DNA from: Burkholderiaceae bacterium
Lineage (GTDB): Bacteria > Pseudomonadota > Gammaproteobacteria > Burkholderiales > Burkholderiaceae
Reading direction: 5' to 3'
Length of the DNA: 64,000 nucleotides
Assembly (NCBI GenBank): GCA_947448415.1
Contig: CANFMT010000013.1
Location: 1 to 64,000 of the forward strand
The notes under the pieces: model-generated
Database searches by the model: none
The model's input: the letters and a program-made list of their open reading frames with translations, nothing else
Told to the model about the DNA's origin: nothing
In this document: positions 28,382-38,305 of the stretch, in pieces
How the letters are laid out: every line of letters begins with the position of its first letter
Numbering within the stretch: position 1 is the first letter of the stretch
Position numbers and translations under genes: made by a program

Positions 28382-29446
28382 GTGTTGAAACAAGCATCCT
28401 CCCTGTTGCTGATTGATTTTCTGAAGGTCTTTGCCGCTCTTCTGATCATTCTTCACCACCTCTCCAGTTATGGGCAGATTGCCGAGGATGCGTATTTAGT
28501 TTTGCCGCAGATCATGACCTGGCTATTTGAATATGGCCGTTATGCGGTCCAGATCTTTTTGGTAATGGCAGGTTATTTGGCGGCTCAGTCCTTAAGTCGT
28601 TACGCCGATAAAAAATTTAGCGCGAATGCTTTGCTCAAAATCATTTTGAATCGCTATCTACGGCTCTTTGCTCCTTACGCTGCCGCTTTAATCTTTACGA
28701 TTGTCTGCGCGTACATCGCACGATTTTGGGTGAATGATGAATTCGTCGGTGAATCTGAGACGCTATCTCAGTTTTTAGCGCACCTCTTTTTTATTCAGGG
28801 CATCCTTGGCCTAGATTCGATTTCTGCAGGCGCTTGGTATATCGCCATTGATTGGCAACTGTATGCCGTACTAGCGATTTTGTTGATTAGCTTCTCTAGT
28901 TATCAGGCGGTGATTTGGTTCATTAGCATCGTTGCAGTTGCTTCTTTATTGTTCTTTAATCGCTCTGGAGAATACGAGGCTTACTTTATTTACTTTATTG
29001 GTGCTTATGGCTTGGGTGTTTTAGCCTATTTATCTAAGAGTTTCCAAAGTCAGGGCGTTAATCGCTTTGCAAAGATTAGTCTTGTACTGATTGGTCTGGT
29101 GATTGTTATTTCCTCTTTCCAGCAAATTTGGCTGCGCAACTACTTAGCTTGGTGTGTAGCCATCATCTTAGTGTTCTGGGGTAATGCTCCATATCCAGCA
29201 GGCACTCAAGACAATCCATTGTTTAAGGCAATCTCTTGGGGTAGCAAGCGATCATATTGCGCTTTCCTCATTCACTTTGCATTTATCTTATTAGCCAATA
29301 CGCTCTATATCGCGCTCAGCCTGAATGAGTATGAGAGTGGGCTCTTAGCAATGACATTTATGCTGGGTGTACTTGTGTGTAGCGTATCTGCTGCAAATTA
29401 TCTCTATCGATGGATAGAAGTGCCGTCGGTGAAACTCAAAATCTAG
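28382..29446 (+). CDS. Acyltransferase family membrane protein (acyltransferase 3-like)
   Basis: LLIDFLKVFAALLIILHHLSSYG, RYAVQIFLVMAGYLAAQSL, FLIHFAFILLANTL; GTG start. Confidence 0.82.
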   Translation: MLKQASSLLLIDFLKVFAALLIILHHLSSYGQIAEDAYLVLPQIMTWLFEYGRYAVQIFLVMAGYLAAQSLSRYADKKFSANALLKIILNRYLRLFAPYAAALIFTIVCAYIARFWVNDEFVGESETLSQFLAHLFFIQGILGLDSISAGAWYIAIDWQLYAVLAILLISFSSYQAVIWFISIVAVASLLFFNRSGEYEAYFIYFIGAYGLGVLAYLSKSFQSQGVNRFAKISLVLIGLVIVISSFQQIWLRNYLAWCVAIILVFWGNAPYPAGTQDNPLFKAISWGSKRSYCAFLIHFAFILLANTLYIALSLNEYESGLLAMTFMLGVLVCSVSAANYLYRWIEVPSVKLKI

Positions 29447-29452
29447 AAAAGA

Positions 29453-29980
29453 CTAGAGTCCCATATCTTTTAAAACGCGGAAGATTTCTCGAAAAGCCTT
29501 AGGCGGCTTGTTTTGTTCCTTTTCTTTGCGCGCATTTCGAATCAAGGTGCGCATGTTCTGAATGTCCATATCAGGATATTGCTCAATCATTTTGGTAAAG
29601 GTCTCATCATTGGCAATGAGGCGATCGCGGTAGCTTTCTAAAAAATGTAGCTTTGCAGTCTCCGCCTTGCTCACACCTTGTATGGCATCCAAACGTTTCT
29701 GAATAGCATCGAGCTCTTCTTCGTCTAAAAAGCGCATCAACTTGCCAAGGTATTGCTTATGACGACGAATTGCTTCAAAACTCTTAATCTTGTTAGTTTC
29801 TGCAATAGCCGCTTTGATAGCTTCATCCAAAGGGATGGTTTTGAGAGCATCGCCACTTAGAGCGGCCAGGACTTCCGCCAATTTCTGGCGCTCCGTCATT
29901 TGGCGCTTTAACTCTGATTTGCTCGGACCTTCATCGGCTTCAACCAATTTAGGCGTGCGATTTTTCTCATTAATATGCAT
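29453..29980 (-). CDS. yjgA: Ribosome biogenesis factor YjgA/DarP (DUF615)
   Basis: PSKSELKRQMTERQKL, LDEAIKAA..., RRHKQYLGKLMR, ALxxYPDMD-like LIRNARKEKEQNKPPKAFREIFRVLK. Confidence 0.88.
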   Translation of the reverse strand: MHINEKNRTPKLVEADEGPSKSELKRQMTERQKLAEVLAALSGDALKTIPLDEAIKAAIAETNKIKSFEAIRRHKQYLGKLMRFLDEEELDAIQKRLDAIQGVSKAETAKLHFLESYRDRLIANDETFTKMIEQYPDMDIQNMRTLIRNARKEKEQNKPPKAFREIFRVLKDMGL

Positions 29981-30106
29981 GTTGCTATTTTAGACGGGTA
30001 TTTGTCCCTACCTAGATAGATGCTCAATTTTGTGGTTTGGTAAATAATAGAGTGGTGAATCGGCGTAAATGCCAAAGCAAAAGCAGCTCAATTTGATATT
30101 TAGACC

Positions 30107-31732
30107 ATGACTCAAGCAAATACCTACGACTACATCATTATTGGGGCAGGCAGCGCTGGCTGTATGTTGGCTAAGCGCTTGACTGAGAATCCCGCTAAGA
30201 AAGTCTTGTTGATTGAGGCTGGCAAAAACGATAACTATATTTGGATTCATATTCCGGTCGGCTATCTTTACTGTATTGATAACCCAAGAGCAGATTGGCG
30301 ATTTAAGACTGTTGCTGAAAAAGGTCTTAACGGTCGTTCATTGCTCTATCCCCGTGGCCGTGTGCTTGGTGGTTGCTCATCGATTAATGGCATGATTTAC
30401 ATGCGCGGTCAGAGTATCGACTATGACTCATGGGTCCAAGCAACAGGGGACGATTCTTGGTCTTGGCAAAATGCTTTGCGCCGTTATAAATCTTTTGAGG
30501 ATTACCACAGTGATGCTAATGAGTGGCATAGCACAGGCGGAGAGTGGACGGTATCCAAACAGCGCCTGCGTTGGCCGATCATGGATAAGTTCAAAGAGGC
30601 TGCAGTGCAAGCGGGAGTTCCGGCATCGGATGACTTTAATCGCGGCGATAACTTTGGAGTGGGTTACTTTGATGTGAGCCAGCGCGCAGGTTGGCGTTTA
30701 AATACTTCCAAGGCATTTTTAAAGGATGCTACTAAGCGGAGTAATTTAACTGTACTCACTGAAGCAGTAGTTCGCAAACTCAAAATTGATCCTATCACTA
30801 AAAATTGTTACGGGGTTGAATATTTAAAAGACGGTATTGCATATGATGCTTTGTGTGATATTGAGTGTGATGGTGAAGTATTGTTATGTGCTGGCGCCAT
30901 TGGTAGTGTCCAAATTTTAGAGCGTTCAGGCATCGGTGCAGCAGCACATTTAAATGCGCTTGGTATCCCAGTGATTGCTGATTTACCTGGCGTTGGAGAA
31001 AACTTACAAGACCATCTACAACTACGCATGGTCTATAAGGTAAGCGGTATTAAGACCTTGAACACTAAAGCTAACTCTTGGTTTGGCAAGATGATGATTG
31101 TTTTGGAGTACATCTTGAAGCGTTCAGGCCCTATGTCGATGGCGCCTTCTCAGTTAGGTGCTTTTGCTTATAGCTCGCCTGAACAAAAGAGTGCGAACGT
31201 GGAGTATCACGTGCAACCTTTATCGCTAGAAAAGTTTGGCGAAGATTTACATTCTTTTAATGCATTCACGGCAAGTGTTTGTAATTTGCGACCTACTTCG
31301 CGCGGTAGTGTGCACATTACTTCAACCGATCCCGAAGCGCCGCCAGCAATACATCCCAATTACTTATCAACTGATGAGGATCGTAAGGTGGCTGCAGAGT
31401 CATTGCGAGTAACACGCAAAATTGTTGGGCAATCAGCACTTGCGCCATATGCGCCAGAAGAATACAAGCCTGGTGCGCAGTATCAATCTGATGAAGAGTT
31501 AATCAAGGCGGCAGGCGATATCGGCACAACCATTTTTCATCCGGTCGGCACATGTAAGATGGGGCGCGCAGACGACCCAATGGCAGTCTTAGATTCTCAA
31601 TTACGTGTGAGAGGCATTCATCATCTGCGAGTAGTGGATGCATCGGCAATGCCCACAATTACTTCTGGCAACACGGCAGCACCAACCATGATGATTGCTC
31701 AGCGCGCTGCAGAGTTGCTTACTAGTGAGTAA
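30107..31732 (+). CDS. GMC family oxidoreductase (choline dehydrogenase-like)
   Basis: YIIIGAGSAGCMLAKRL, RGRVLGGCSSINGMIYMRGQ, DASAMPTITSGNTAAPTMMIAQRAAELL. Confidence 0.93.
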   Translation: MTQANTYDYIIIGAGSAGCMLAKRLTENPAKKVLLIEAGKNDNYIWIHIPVGYLYCIDNPRADWRFKTVAEKGLNGRSLLYPRGRVLGGCSSINGMIYMRGQSIDYDSWVQATGDDSWSWQNALRRYKSFEDYHSDANEWHSTGGEWTVSKQRLRWPIMDKFKEAAVQAGVPASDDFNRGDNFGVGYFDVSQRAGWRLNTSKAFLKDATKRSNLTVLTEAVVRKLKIDPITKNCYGVEYLKDGIAYDALCDIECDGEVLLCAGAIGSVQILERSGIGAAAHLNALGIPVIADLPGVGENLQDHLQLRMVYKVSGIKTLNTKANSWFGKMMIVLEYILKRSGPMSMAPSQLGAFAYSSPEQKSANVEYHVQPLSLEKFGEDLHSFNAFTASVCNLRPTSRGSVHITSTDPEAPPAIHPNYLSTDEDRKVAAESLRVTRKIVGQSALAPYAPEEYKPGAQYQSDEELIKAAGDIGTTIFHPVGTCKMGRADDPMAVLDSQLRVRGIHHLRVVDASAMPTITSGNTAAPTMMIAQRAAELLTSE

Positions 31733-32639
31733 GGTTTCTCGACAGCAGCAAATGCCGGTCAGTCATTTATTGCTGGCCTTGGCGATTGTGGCTGTGTGGG
31801 GCACTAACTTTGTCGTCATTAAGATTTCCTTAGAGGCTTTTCCGCCATTTGTATTTGCTGCCTTACGGTATATCTTTGCTTTGTTACCGGTAGTATTTTT
31901 TCTACCAAGACCAAAAGTGCCTTGGAGCAATCTGTGCATTTATGGTTTAGCAACGGGGGTGGGGCAGTTTGGGGTGATGTATTACGCCATTGACGGCCAA
32001 ATCTCTCCTGGCTTAGCTTCACTAGTTGTCCAGACACAGGTATTTTTTACCATTGGCTTTGCCATGCTCTTCGCTCGCGAAAGTCTGCGCTTATATCAAG
32101 CGGTTGCCGTGGGTATAGCAATGATCGGCTTGGTAATTATTGCGCTGCACACTGATGCCTCCACAACTTTCTTGGGCTTAGCATTGGTAGTTTTTTCTGG
32201 TTTCTCATGGGGTATTGCTAATACGGTAAGCCGTAGGGCCGGCAGCATTAATATGCTGGCTTACGTAGTATGGGCGAGCGCCTTTTCTATTCCGCCACTG
32301 TTGCTAATGGCGCTCATATTTGAAGGTGGCTGGTCGCAAATCAGCGCATCTATGATTTCAGCTTCTGCTGGGGCCTGGGCAGGGGTACTTTGGCAGTCTT
32401 GGGCAAATACGCTTTTTGGCTATGCAGCCTGGGGTTGGCTACTCTCAAAGCATCCTGCTGCAGTAGTAGCCCCAGCCCCGCTCTTGGTACCCATTTTTGG
32501 TATGGGGGCATCAGCATATTTCTTAAGCGAGCCACTGCCCCTATGGAAGATTATGGCTGCGGGGTTAGTAATTACTGGCTTGATGGTGAATTTATTTTGG
32601 CCAAGCATCGCTTATAAGCTTAAACAGCGTTTTTCATAA
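31725..32639 (+). CDS. EamA family (DMT) transporter
   Basis: AIVAVWGTNFVVIKISLEAFPPFVFAALRY; start uncertain (GTG 31725 or ATG 31752). Confidence 0.88.
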   Translation: MSKVSRQQQMPVSHLLLALAIVAVWGTNFVVIKISLEAFPPFVFAALRYIFALLPVVFFLPRPKVPWSNLCIYGLATGVGQFGVMYYAIDGQISPGLASLVVQTQVFFTIGFAMLFARESLRLYQAVAVGIAMIGLVIIALHTDASTTFLGLALVVFSGFSWGIANTVSRRAGSINMLAYVVWASAFSIPPLLLMALIFEGGWSQISASMISASAGAWAGVLWQSWANTLFGYAAWGWLLSKHPAAVVAPAPLLVPIFGMGASAYFLSEPLPLWKIMAAGLVITGLMVNLFWPSIAYKLKQRFS

Positions 32640-32784
32640 GAAATTGCGTCCCGGCGAGGCTAATGTAAAACCCTAATAGAACGTCCTTTTTTTGCTCTTG
32701 CAATGACTGTAAGATAGACGTTCGTTATCTGTTGTACTTATAAAAAGTATTTATTAATTAGCATTTTTTAGTCATGGAGACTTT

Positions 32785-33969
32785 ATGAACATTCGTCGTC
32801 ACATTTTTGCGGTAGCTGCTACTGCAATGCTCGCAACTGGCGCTTACGCTGCTGATATCAAACTTGGTGTTTCTGGTCCATTTACTGGTGGTTCATCTTC
32901 AATGGGCGTGAGTATGCGTGATGGCGTACGTCTTGCTACTAAAGAAATTAATGCTGCTGGCGGCATCAATGGCAACAAGATTGTTTTGGTTGAGCGCGAT
33001 GATGAAGCGAAAAACGAACGTGGCGTACAAATTGCGCAAGAGTTGATCAATAACGAAAAAGTAGTTGCTACTTTGGGTTATATCAACACTGGCGTAGCAC
33101 TGGCATCCCAACGCTTCTACCAAGATGCAAAGATCCCGGTAATGAACAACGTTGCTACTGGTTCTGTATTGACTAAGCAATTCCCTAATGCACCAGAAAA
33201 CTATGTTTTCCGTAATGCTGCAGCTGACAATATTCAAGCACCAATGATCGCTAAAGAAGCGGTTGAAAAGCGTGGCTTGAAAAAGGTAGCGATTCTTGCT
33301 GACTCTACTAACTATGGTCAATTAGGCCGTGAAGACTTGGAAGCAGCCCTGAAGAAATATGGCGTAACTCCTGTTGCTGTTGAGAAATTCAATATCGGCG
33401 ACGTTGATATGACTTCACAATTGCTCAAAGCAAAAAATGCTGGTGCTGATGTGATTTTGACTTATGCAATTGGACCTGAGTTGGCACAAATTGCTAACGG
33501 TATGGCGAAGTTGGGTTGGAAAAAGCCAATGATTGGTTCTTGGACATTGTCTATGGCTAGCTTTATTGATACTGCTGGTAAGAATGGTAACGGCGCAACA
33601 ATGCCACAGACTTACATTCAGTCACCATCTACAACAGCTAAGCGTAAGTCTTTCCAAGAGGCTTACTTAAAAGAGTTCAAGCCTAAGAACAACAACATTG
33701 CGTCTCCAGTTTCTGCTGCTCAAGGTTACGACTCTGTTTACCTCTTGGCTGCGGCGATCAAGCAAGCTAACAGTACAGAAGGACCAAAGATTGTTGCAGC
33801 ATTGCAAGATCTGAAGGCTCCAGTTGATGGTGTTGTAATGACTTACAACAAGCCATTTACTGCCTCCGATCATGAGGCTATCAAAGCTAAAGACGTTGTT
33901 ATGGGCGTGGTTGAGAACGGCCGTGTTGAATTCTTGAATGCTGAGGACGCAACTACTAAGAAGAAGTAA
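32785..33969 (+). CDS. Branched-chain amino acid-type ABC transporter substrate-binding protein
   Basis: Signal peptide; IKLGVSGPFTGGSSSMGVSMRDGVRLATKEINAAGGINGNKI. Confidence 0.93.
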   Translation: MNIRRHIFAVAATAMLATGAYAADIKLGVSGPFTGGSSSMGVSMRDGVRLATKEINAAGGINGNKIVLVERDDEAKNERGVQIAQELINNEKVVATLGYINTGVALASQRFYQDAKIPVMNNVATGSVLTKQFPNAPENYVFRNAAADNIQAPMIAKEAVEKRGLKKVAILADSTNYGQLGREDLEAALKKYGVTPVAVEKFNIGDVDMTSQLLKAKNAGADVILTYAIGPELAQIANGMAKLGWKKPMIGSWTLSMASFIDTAGKNGNGATMPQTYIQSPSTTAKRKSFQEAYLKEFKPKNNNIASPVSAAQGYDSVYLLAAAIKQANSTEGPKIVAALQDLKAPVDGVVMTYNKPFTASDHEAIKAKDVVMGVVENGRVEFLNAEDATTKKK

Positions 33970-34013
33970 TCTAAGTTCATAGCAGGCAATTTATTTTGCG
34001 CTGCAACATAGAT

Positions 34014-34048
34014 AAGCAAAGCGCCGCCCGAAAAGCGGCGTTTTGCTT
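34014..34048 (+). terminator. Strong intra-operon hairpin between livJ-like and livH-like genes
   Basis: AAGCAAAGCGCCGC...GCGGCGTTTTGCTT, long GC-rich stem flanked by A/T tracts. Confidence 0.65.
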
Positions 34049-34101
34049 ACAATGTCGGATTCGTCAATAAAACAGTTTTAAGTATCTTTTAGGCCAACAA
34101 A

Positions 34102-34980
34102 ATGGACATGCTTGCACAAATCCTCTCGAGCGGTATCGCGGTGGGGATGATCTATGCGGTAATCGCTTTCGGTTTCCAGCTCACTTTTGCCACATCAGGC
34201 ACTTTGAACTTCGGTCAAGGTGAAGCACTGATGTTGGGCGCCTTGGTCGGTCTCACTTGTGTGGACACCTTTGGTATGAACTATTGGGCGATGATTCCAA
34301 TTGTCTGTATTTTTGGAATGATTCAAGGTAGCTTTGTCGAGCTGATTGGCGTGCGTCCTGCAATCAAAATCAAGTCTGAGTTTGGTTGGATCATGTCCAC
34401 CATTGCGCTTGGCATTATTTTCAAGAATGTTGCAGAAAATATCTGGGGTCGTGATGCTCTTCCTTTCCCATCACCATTACCAATGGAGCCAATGAGTTTT
34501 TTGGGTGCGAATATTTTGCCAATGGAAATCTTGGTGGTAGTTGGTGCGCTGGTCATGATGTTGTTGGTGGAATTTTTCAACCGTAAAACAATCTACGGTA
34601 AGGCAGTGGTTGCAACAGCAAACGATCGTGATGCGGCTGGCCTCATGGGCATTAATACCAGCATGGTGATTACATTCTCTTATGCTTTGTCTTCCTTAAC
34701 TGCAGCATTTGCTGGAGTGTTAATTGCACCACTGACGCTGACAGGCGCAACCATGGGTGGCGCATTAGGTTTAAAGGCATTCGCTGTAGCGATTATTGGC
34801 GGCTTGTCTAGCGGCATGGGAATTATTGTGGGCGGCTTAATTTTGGGAATTGTTGAAACGGCAACTGGTTTCTATTTCTCAACTGGCTATAAAGATGTTC
34901 CAGGTTTGATCTTGCTTTTGCTCGTGCTTGCATACAAGCCATCTGGGCTCTTTGGTAAATCTGCAATTAAGAAAGTTTAA
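34102..34980 (+). CDS. livH: Branched-chain amino acid ABC transporter permease (LivH)
   Basis: SSGIAVGMIYAVIAFGFQLTFATSGTLNFGQGEALMLGA; position in liv cluster. Confidence 0.92.
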   Translation: MDMLAQILSSGIAVGMIYAVIAFGFQLTFATSGTLNFGQGEALMLGALVGLTCVDTFGMNYWAMIPIVCIFGMIQGSFVELIGVRPAIKIKSEFGWIMSTIALGIIFKNVAENIWGRDALPFPSPLPMEPMSFLGANILPMEILVVVGALVMMLLVEFFNRKTIYGKAVVATANDRDAAGLMGINTSMVITFSYALSSLTAAFAGVLIAPLTLTGATMGGALGLKAFAVAIIGGLSSGMGIIVGGLILGIVETATGFYFSTGYKDVPGLILLLLVLAYKPSGLFGKSAIKKV

Positions 34981-36908
34981 TGATGAAGAAGTCTCTACTA
35001 CCTCTATTAATTGCAATTGCGGCACTTTTTGCATTGCCGTTGTTTGTTCATAATCCTTATTACATTCACTTAGTCGAAACCATTCTGATCTACACCATTT
35101 TGTTATTTGGTTTGGATATCGTGGTGGGTTATGTTGGTCAGGTGTCTTTGGGTCATGCTGCACTCTTTGGTATTGGCTCTTACACTGCTGGTGTCTTGTA
35201 CTTCCACCTTGGTTGGACTATCTGGGGAACCCTCCCAGCATCCATCGTAGTAACTGCGATCTTCGGCGGTATCTTGGCTCTGCCAGCATTGAAGGTAATC
35301 GGACCTTATTTGGCGATGGTGACCTTGGCTTTCGGAACCATTGCACAGATTCTGATTAACGAGATGACTTGGTTGACTGAGGGCCCACTCGGTATCAAGA
35401 TTCCGAAGCCTGAATTGATGGGTGTGCCCATGACTAAGGCTGAGTACTTCTGGATGGTTGGCATCATTTTGATCCTCTCCATGATCGTAGTAGATCGCTT
35501 TGTTAAATCACAAATTGGCCGTGCATTTGAGGCGTTACGTGATAGTCCGATTGCCTGTGACTGTATGGGTGTCTCCGTTTATCGCTTTAAAGTGATTGCG
35601 TTTGTGATCAGTGCTGGTTTTGCTGGTTTGGCTGGTTGCTTGTACGCATACTCTGAGCAATACATCTCACCAAATACCTACAACAATGAACTCGCTGTGT
35701 TGTTCTTGTTAGGCATCATCATGGGTGGACGTAAGTCACGCCTTGGTGCGGTTATTGGTGCAGCGATCATCGTATTGTTACCAAAACTCTTAGATGACAT
35801 CAACTTGTTCCGCATTGTTGCTTCAATTATTGCGATTGTTGTAGTAATCGGTGCGGCAATGGCTTTGTCTAAGAAAGTTACTACTGTCCGTCGCGTAGCA
35901 GTACCGATCGCCGGCGTAGTTGGCTTGGCAGCATTCTCATTTTGGCTCAACACAATCTCTGACTGGCGCTTGAGTATTTTTGGTTTCATGATTTTGTTGG
36001 TGGTGTACTACTTGCAGAACGGTATTGTTGGTTTTGCAAAGAGCTTTTACCAATCTATTGCTGGCAAAGCTAAAACAACTCGTGGTGGTGATGCTGAAGT
36101 GGTGGATGACTCAGTTAGCTTTATTAGTACCGTTTCCAACACCAATACTGGCGCTGAACTCTTGAAGGTTGACTCTGTATTGATGCAGTTCGGTGGCTTG
36201 AAGGCGCTGAACAATGTAGATCTGAGCATCAAGCGCGGCACGATTCATGGTTTGATCGGGCCAAATGGTTCTGGTAAGAGCACCATGATGAACGTGTTGA
36301 CTGGTATTTATGTACCTACCGCTGGTAACGTTTTATATGCTGGTGAAAGCGTAGTTGGTAAGACTTCATCCGATATCGCTTTGTCAGGTATTGCGCGTAC
36401 TTTCCAAAACGTTCAGCTCTTCGGTGAAATGACGGCAATCCAAAATATTTTGGTTGGCTTGCATCACACCTTCAAGTCGAACATGGCGGAGATTGCATTA
36501 AATCTACCACGTTACAAGAAAGAAGAAGCCGAAGCCCATGCTCGGGCAATGGCTCTCTTAAAGTTTGTTGGCTTGGATGATTTGGCTAATGAAGAAGCAC
36601 GCAATTTGCCATACGGTAAGCAACGTTTGCTCGAGATTGCTCGTGCATTAGCTTTGGACCCAGAGTTGCTCTTATTAGATGAGCCGGCTGCAGGTTTAAC
36701 GGCTCCAGATATCAAAGAACTCTTGCGCATTATTCGTAAGATTCGCGATAGCGGTATTACCTTCATCCTGATTGAGCATCACATGGATGTGGTTATGTCA
36801 GTTTGCGATACCGTTTCTGTATTGGACTTCGGTCAAAAGATTGCAGAAGGTAAACCAGCTGAAGTTCAGGCAGACGAGAAGGTGATTCATGCCTACTTGG
36901 GTACTTAA
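34980..36908 (+). CDS. LivM permease fused to LivG ATPase
   Basis: N-terminal LDIVVGYVGQVSLGHAALFGIGSY permease; C-terminal Walker A GLIGPNGSGKST, LPYGKQRLLEIARALALDPELLLLDEPAAGL. Confidence 0.93.
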   Translation: MMKKSLLPLLIAIAALFALPLFVHNPYYIHLVETILIYTILLFGLDIVVGYVGQVSLGHAALFGIGSYTAGVLYFHLGWTIWGTLPASIVVTAIFGGILALPALKVIGPYLAMVTLAFGTIAQILINEMTWLTEGPLGIKIPKPELMGVPMTKAEYFWMVGIILILSMIVVDRFVKSQIGRAFEALRDSPIACDCMGVSVYRFKVIAFVISAGFAGLAGCLYAYSEQYISPNTYNNELAVLFLLGIIMGGRKSRLGAVIGAAIIVLLPKLLDDINLFRIVASIIAIVVVIGAAMALSKKVTTVRRVAVPIAGVVGLAAFSFWLNTISDWRLSIFGFMILLVVYYLQNGIVGFAKSFYQSIAGKAKTTRGGDAEVVDDSVSFISTVSNTNTGAELLKVDSVLMQFGGLKALNNVDLSIKRGTIHGLIGPNGSGKSTMMNVLTGIYVPTAGNVLYAGESVVGKTSSDIALSGIARTFQNVQLFGEMTAIQNILVGLHHTFKSNMAEIALNLPRYKKEEAEAHARAMALLKFVGLDDLANEEARNLPYGKQRLLEIARALALDPELLLLDEPAAGLTAPDIKELLRIIRKIRDSGITFILIEHHMDVVMSVCDTVSVLDFGQKIAEGKPAEVQADEKVIHAYLGT

Positions 36909-36939
36909 TCACTAGAACTAAATTGAATCGGTAAATACC

Positions 36940-37668
36940 ATGTTATCTATTAAGAATCTTGAAGCAGGCTACGGCAAAGTCAAAGTCCTCCACGGCATCA
37001 ATATTGATGTTCCTAAAGGTCAAGTAATCACTTTGATTGGCTCTAACGGCGCCGGCAAAACAACGACCATGCGTGCTATCACTGGCATGATCAAACCAAC
37101 GGCTGGCGAAGTGACTTTGGGCGGCGAAAAAATTGATGGTTATGACTCTCATAAAATCGCTCGCTTGGGTTTGGCTCACAGTCCTGAAGGCCGTCGCGTA
37201 TTTACGACCATGTCAGTGACTGATAATTTATTGTTAGGTGCTTTTCCACGCTTTACTGGTAGCCGTCCTAAAGGCGATATTAAGAGCGATCTCGAGAAGT
37301 CTTTAGAAATGTTCCCGCGTCTTAAAGAGCGTCGCAATCAGTTGGCAGGTACTTTATCTGGTGGTGAGCAGCAAATGTTGGCAATGGCTCGCGCTGTAAT
37401 GTTAAACCCAGAGATCATTCTCTTGGATGAGCCATCTATGGGTCTTGCGCCAATTTTGGTTGAGGAAGTATTTAAGATCATCTCCAACCTTAAGTCACAA
37501 GGCGTGACCATGTTGTTAGTTGAGCAATTCGCTGCTGCAGCGTTAAACGTAGCTGACTACGGTTATGTACTGGAGAACGGCAAGATTGCAACTCATGGTC
37601 CAGCAAGCAAACTCAAGGATGATCCGGCTGTGAAAGCAGCGTACTTGGGTGGAGCAGGTGGCCACTAA
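36940..37668 (+). CDS. livF: Branched-chain amino acid ABC transporter ATPase (LivF)
   Basis: LIGSNGAGKTTTMRAI, LSGGEQQMLAMARAVMLNPEIILLDEPSMGLAP. Confidence 0.94.
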   Translation: MLSIKNLEAGYGKVKVLHGINIDVPKGQVITLIGSNGAGKTTTMRAITGMIKPTAGEVTLGGEKIDGYDSHKIARLGLAHSPEGRRVFTTMSVTDNLLLGAFPRFTGSRPKGDIKSDLEKSLEMFPRLKERRNQLAGTLSGGEQQMLAMARAVMLNPEIILLDEPSMGLAPILVEEVFKIISNLKSQGVTMLLVEQFAAAALNVADYGYVLENGKIATHGPASKLKDDPAVKAAYLGGAGGH

Positions 37669-37693
37669 GCAGCATACTAGTTGTAAGCATGAA

Positions 37694-37719
37694 AAAAGCC
37701 CTTAGCAATAAGGGCTTTT
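37694..37719. terminator. Rho-independent terminator between convergent genes
   Basis: AAAAGCCCTTA-GCAA-TAAGGGCTTTT. Confidence 0.8.
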
Positions 37720-37741
37720 CTTATTAGTGGGCACAGATAAT

Positions 37742-38305
37742 TTAGCTAGACACAAGTTTGATTGCCTCGCGTATCAGCAGTGCGCGATATCCCATATAGA
37801 TTGCGACTAGGGTAAATCCAAATAAGAAGAGTTTTGGTATTAATGCGCCCTCTAACACCAGTTGGCTATTGAGTAGGCCTACGGCAACCGCCAAAAAGAA
37901 TATAGCCCCTATGACAGATACAAGCCAATTTTCATGACCGCTCATTTCTTGGGTTCGGTTTTTATAGGCTAGCACGTGAAAAGTATCGCCCTTGGCGTAG
38001 CCAGATACAGCCAGATGATCCCCATCAGCAATTTTCATAGGCGATGAAAATTTTGCCTCTATGCTTTGGTTTCCTAAATTAAATTTAGAAACAAAAAAAC
38101 GCTGATAGTACTGGGAGGAGTGGTCATGAGTTGGCTTTTCTGGATTGACGTATTCTAGTAATTCATGATTGAGGTTGCTGACCGTTCCAGAAATTGCACT
38201 AATAGAACTAGATAAGAAAGAGCCAGGCTTGTTTGCTGACATTAAAAGAGCTCCTAATAATACGAAGAAAAATAGATAGATGATCGAGGTAACTGGTCTT
38301 TTCAT
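37742..38305 (-). CDS. Hypothetical membrane-anchored protein
   Basis: 187-aa ORF, N- and C-terminal hydrophobic segments; 4-nt overlap with TauE-like gene. Confidence 0.6.
   Translation of the reverse strand: MKRPVTSIIYLFFFVLLGALLMSANKPGSFLSSSISAISGTVSNLNHELLEYVNPEKPTHDHSSQYYQRFFVSKFNLGNQSIEAKFSSPMKIADGDHLAVSGYAKGDTFHVLAYKNRTQEMSGHENWLVSVIGAIFFLAVAVGLLNSQLVLEGALIPKLFLFGFTLVAIYMGYRALLIREAIKLVSS

Noticed and set aside
32899-33321. 140-aa ORF on - strand opposite the livJ-like gene
   Set aside because: Fully antisense to a well-supported periplasmic binding protein; no recognisable domain; likely a codon-bias shadow ORF.
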